Assembly: GCA_013397435.1 (NCBI GenBank)
Contig: VZRG01000193.1
Location: 186,001-250,000 of the forward strand
From: Erythrocercus mccallii
Lineage: Eukaryota; Chordata; Aves; Passeriformes; Dicruridae
Length of the DNA: 64,000 bases
Direction of reading: 5' to 3'
Below the pieces are notes generated by a model. The model was not told the origin of the DNA. It did not search any database and saw nothing but the letters and a program-made list of their open reading frames with translations. A program made the position numbers and the translations under genes. Positions 61,001 to 64,000 of this stretch are shown piece after piece (the first letter of the stretch is position 1; every line of letters starts with the position of its first letter).

Positions 61001-61478
61001 AACATGTAACTGCCACAGTAATGCAATTAGCAGCATGATTGCAGTTTTAGATTTAAAACTAATAGTTTTTTCTCACCTGTCTAGACACAAACCTGTCTAG
61101 AATAAAATTCACTACAACGGTCTCTTTTTTAAGTCTTTTTACCAGAGGTTCAGTAAAACTGTCACTGTGATGCACTACAACTATGTTATGCTCTCAAATT
61201 AAGGATATAGTAGTAGAAAATAATAAAGGCTGCCCGCAGGGGGTGGATGTGAAATCTCCTGTGTGGAGATTTCAAAAGGCAAAGGCATTTACCCTGTCAT
61301 TCTGAAGATCTTGTAGCATTTTGGTCTTCTCACCCAGCTGCTGTTCTTTCTTTGATGCATCCTGCTCCAGTGTAGACTTAGCTTTCTTCAGTTCCTGAAT
61401 CTGTTGATTATTGCTAGCAATTCTATTCCTGCTGGAAACTAATTCTTCTTGAGCTAGAGCAAGTTTTTCTTCTGTGGA
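54969..61478 (-). CDS. EEA1: EEA1, early endosome antigen 1 (last seven coding exons; 5' partial)
   Basis: The join of seven exons, 1086 nt, gives 361 residues and TAA (54969-54971). EEA1 is a coiled-coil dimer that tethers early endosomes: its C terminus binds PI3P through a FYVE finger and Rab5 through the adjacent segment. The fragment shows a continuous heptad-rich coiled coil (residues 1-288) and the segment 'IKHTQALNRKWAEDNEVQN'. The FYVE domain then runs at about 299-360, with WAED, RRHHCR, RVC and all eight zinc cysteines (CMAC, CRQC, CAEC, CDTC). Human EEA1 is 1411 residues, so this is about the last quarter. The terminal 'CFNDLQG' is the EEA1 end. Exon phases all agree. The rest lies beyond the right edge. 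Confidence 0.97.
55092..56163 (-). other. EEA1 intron before the terminal exon
   Basis: No identifiable feature. Confidence 0.8.
56164..56262 (-). CDS. EEA1: EEA1 exon: Rab5-binding segment and FYVE N-terminal half
   Basis: Thirty-three codons, phase 0 at both ends, donor GTAGGT. It reads IKHTQALNRKWAEDNEVQ, then NCMACGKGFSVTVRR. It carries the FYVE WxxD motif, the first Cys pair and the hydrophobic 'SVTV' turret that inserts into membrane. The intron cuts between RR and HHCR. Confidence 0.97.
56263..56608 (-). other. EEA1 intron
   Basis: A short intron with nothing recognisable. Confidence 0.8.
56609..56729 (-). CDS. EEA1: EEA1 coiled-coil exon
   Basis: A 121-nt exon entering in phase 2 and leaving in phase 0. 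It reads CIKSEGEIEKLQAKLVEM, then KKKLDNTTAAMQELGRENQ and SLQ. It matches the human segment just before the Rab5 site. Confidence 0.96.
56730..58187 (-). other. EEA1 intron
   Basis: Plus-strand open frames at 56863-57304 overlap in two frames and are treated as chance. No mobile element is visible. Confidence 0.75.
58188..58426 (-). CDS. EEA1: EEA1 coiled-coil exon
   Basis: A 239-nt exon, phase 0 to phase 2, acceptor 'tttttatag', donor GTAAGC. It has highly charged heptads, including 'KLTMQVTALNENL', 'KKEWQSSQRRVSELEKQTDD' and 'ATVQNNQDERRALLER', all strongly EEA1-like. Confidence 0.97.
58427..58728 (-). other. EEA1 intron
   Basis: A short intron with no feature. Confidence 0.8.
58729..58914 (-). 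CDS. EEA1: EEA1 coiled-coil exon
   Basis: Sixty-two codons, phase 0 at both ends, acceptor 'tatcctaacag', donor GTATGT. It contains 'EVTNLKDANQLLIQQKLEL' followed by charged repeats ending 'KKECAEIEAKL', collinear with human EEA1. Confidence 0.97.
58915..60720 (-). other. EEA1 intron
   Basis: AT-rich, with no recognisable repeat or gene. Confidence 0.75.
60721..60852 (-). CDS. EEA1: EEA1 coiled-coil exon
   Basis: Forty-four codons, phase 0 at both ends, acceptor 'tctctttaag', donor GTAGGT. It reads ILKEKDLANEKCKTTELQEI, then KSRLEKESAKLGEELRACKQ and EFEK. Confidence 0.95.
60853..61292 (-). other. EEA1 intron
   Basis: No feature recognised. Confidence 0.8.
61293..61478 (-). CDS. EEA1: EEA1 coiled-coil exon (5'-most in the window)
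   Basis: Sixty-two codons, phase 0 at both ends, acceptor 'tttgtaattag', donor GTAAAT. It begins STEEKLALAQEELVSSRNRI and ends KMLQDLQNDR, collinear with human EEA1. Confidence 0.97.
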
Positions 61479-64000
61479 CTAATTACAAAGAGAATTCTGC
61501 AAGTTATCTGCCAGTATAAAAGTTTCAGATACTAAACAGCCACTTAAACATTTTCCAAGCAGAAAAATTGCTACCTAGAGTGCAACATTTAGCCTCAAAT
61601 GTTGGCAGAGCATAATTACAGAGACTTCTAGTTTACAAGGTTACCCTAAGCAAAAAGAAATTATGCCAGCATCATTTCCAGGAACAAAACCTTACTGTAC
61701 ATATTCCAGCTTGCATCCTTATACAGACAAAAGGTGAAAACACACAGAAGGGCAGAGAACAAAAGGTAACTGACAAAAAGAGAATACACTTGAATTTGCT
61801 CACACAAATTAATTTTATTATCTAGGCAAATCAACTGTTCTATAACTCTAGATTGCTGTTATTAACCAGTGAAGCTATACTTTGAAGATTTCAAAAATAA
61901 TTCAATGCTATTTTTCACTAATGACTTAATAAAGTTAGTGCTAAGACAACTGTAAATTTTTTTTTTAAATTATGAAGTGAAATGTAGAAGATAAACATGC
62001 TAATATCAGGATAAAATGTTTCACAGTTTCTGCTGCATAAGCATTGTAAACATTAAGTTTAAATTTTCATTCAAATTCCAGCGACGATACTTTATTTGCT
62101 TCTCTCACCATTAGCTAGAAAAATAACTTTGATTTATCTCTCTGAAACAGCTCACAAAATCCCAAGAAACAATCCAAAACTTGCACCCAAAGCCAAAGTT
62201 CATTCTGCTTGCTCACAGCAAAGTCAAACTTTGGGGGTCTTTTTGAGTTAATATTTTTTAAATCTTCTACCTTAGATAAAGACTAATTCCACTTGAAATC
62301 AACAAGAAAAAAACCAAACAAATAAACTAATCCCCCATTTCTCCAAAATATTGGTATTTTATGGAAATTTTTGATACTATGATACACAAGGTAAGCTGAG
62401 ATTTATTATTAGTAATAAATTTATGGCTTCAGTGCAGCAGTAAGGATTTAAATTCTTTCAAGACAAACTCAGTTCTTTTTGAAGTTCTTGCTTAAATATT
62501 AATCAAACCTCTTGTTGAAGCTTAGTGGTTTTAAAAGGAACTGTAGGTAGAATTTTCACTTCATTCAATTATGCTTATGCTTTAGTCACTCCCATGTTGA
62601 TTTAAAAGCTAATTCATTTCTGATGCCTCATGACCCTCCTTTGTAATATCTAAAGTATTTTGCTTGTAGTCAGACTTAATTTGAAACAGCAGTGATGGAA
62701 CACTGCTGATTCAACAGCATTTTCAACAATCCTCATGACTCTTCTAAAAAGCTCACACCAGCTTTTAAAATTAATTTTCAGACAAATTACTTTACTTGCT
62801 TTCTGAGATATTAGAGTTTACTACTTAATACTTTGAAAGGTGTTGACTCAGAACTTTTTGTAAAAAAAAAAAAACAGGAGGCTCTTTTGCAGTTTCAAGG
62901 TTTCAGTAGGGTGGGTATTTCAGAAAGAAAAACTACCTCCCTCTGTTCCACTGTGTGCAGTGGAATACATATTTTCCTAACACAGAGGAGGGATAGGAAG
63001 TCCAGCATCATCACACAACATCTTCACAGGAAAACCCAACAGTCTCTGAAGTTTTAGTAAGAAACATAGTAAAGCCACAACTTTTATTCAAATTTGTCTC
63101 CAGTAGAGGAAACGTGGTGACATCAAATTTGCTAGCACCAGATGAAGAAATTTGATGAAGCGGATAGTGACATCCACACACAGTGGGTACTTCTCTCTCA
63201 ACCCACCCCTCAGAGTGTCTGCACTGTACAGGTTATCTCACTGCGTCTCTACCAAGGCTGAGACAAGGAACAGAATAAAAGAGGACAATCAGTACTTTTT
63301 TGTGTAAATAAAGAGAAATGCTAGGTTGACTGATGTGGAGTTTAAATAAATAAAAACATTTTTAAAATTACGGTTTGATTCACTACACCTTGGGCTGTGC
63401 CAGTGCAAATCATAGCACCAGCATCACAAGTGGTCCTAGCAGGGTGGTAGGACCTAGATTCAGTCTATCTACATGAAGTGCACAAACAAGCATTTGAACC
63501 TGTGTGCTCCCCGATCCCAGTCCACAAGAATCAACATTAAATTATTCACAGATGCTACCCTGATCTCTCTTCACTCCCTAAGAAAAAGAGCTTGACTGAC
63601 TGTATGCAGCTTAGGCTCATGACCTACAGAACTGAGGTCTGGCAAGTATGAGTTTTGTTCCAGAACATTCACTGAATATATGCTGGCAGCAATGCCAACA
63701 TTGGAGACAAAGAAACATTCTGTTGAAAACATAGAAGAAACCAGGACTGACTACAAAAAGCACAATGCCAAAACTCAAGAATACTTGGCAGAGCTCAGGA
63801 GATCAGATTCACAGAAAGTATTCTCACACTAAGTCAAAGTCAAGGCAAAAGTAACCATTTGTACATTTTTATTAACTCCTCTATATAAAAAATGCCTTTT
63901 TCACACAAAAAATCGTGTGACTGTACGCACGCACAGACAGATATTTGTATAAATATGTGTGTGTGTATATATACAAAACTAAATGGTATTCTTTTTAAAT
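61479..64000 (-). other. EEA1 intron running off the right edge
   Basis: No further EEA1 exon is visible. It contains a short (TG)n(TA)n microsatellite at 63954-63974. Confidence 0.75.
63954..63974. repeat. (TG)n(TA)n microsatellite
   Basis: Alternating TG followed by alternating TA near the right edge. Confidence 0.8.

Noticed and set aside
63700..63833. A plus-strand stretch reading like a charged coiled coil (ENIEETRTDYKKHN...).
   Set aside because: Wrong strand for EEA1, short, and no splice borders; likely coincidence.
1..64000. CRISPR arrays, operons, insertion sequences, phage modules or tRNA/rRNA genes.
   Set aside because: None seen. The window is vertebrate nuclear DNA with spliced genes, and no regularly spaced direct repeats or cloverleaf sequences were found by eye.

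Overview
The window looks like nuclear DNA of a bird, probably a passerine. The evidence is interspersed CR1 LINE fragments ending in the ATTCTATG-like 8-mer, a solo LTR of the widespread avian ERVL type, other avian-looking solo LTRs, low GC, and widely spaced small exons with GT-AG introns. Two genes are recognisable, arranged tail to tail. Their order and orientation match the PLEKHG7-EEA1 neighbourhood of human chromosome 12q22.

Layout. Bases 1-15464 are gene-poor upstream DNA with one CR1 fragment and no gene I can support. Bases 15465-46595 (+) hold PLEKHG7. I could chain 15 coding exons whose splice phases all agree into one 2187-nt reading frame (728 aa). It has a long disordered N-terminal exon, a 23-nt microexon, a RhoGEF (DH) domain over exons 5-9, and a PH domain over exons 11-15. 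A poly(A) signal lies at 46921. Bases about 46946-48320 are a short intergenic gap. Bases about 48320-54968 are most likely the long 3' UTR of EEA1 (inferred). Bases 54969-61478 (-) carry the last seven EEA1 coding exons (361 aa). These encode the end of the coiled coil, the Rab5-binding segment and the complete FYVE zinc finger. From 61479 to the right edge is an EEA1 intron; the rest of the gene lies outside the window.

Mobile DNA. The PLEKHG7 introns hold three solo LTRs of one family (27257-27865, 28420-29111, 39071-39762), each with its own perfect 4-bp target-site duplication. They also hold an ERVL-type solo LTR (35142-35663), a roughly 1-kb CR1 3' end with a destroyed reverse-transcriptase motif (about 41805-42797), and smaller CR1 remnants. 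A 150-base run of N interrupts the second LTR.

Function. PLEKHG7 is a predicted guanine-nucleotide exchange factor for Rho-family GTPases. EEA1 is the PI3P- and Rab5-binding tether of early endosomes. They are neighbours, not a functional unit. I found no undescribed system. The observations most worth checking are the microexon, the tandem and T-tract splice acceptors in PLEKHG7, the LTR family, and a few weak minus-strand candidate exons on the left.
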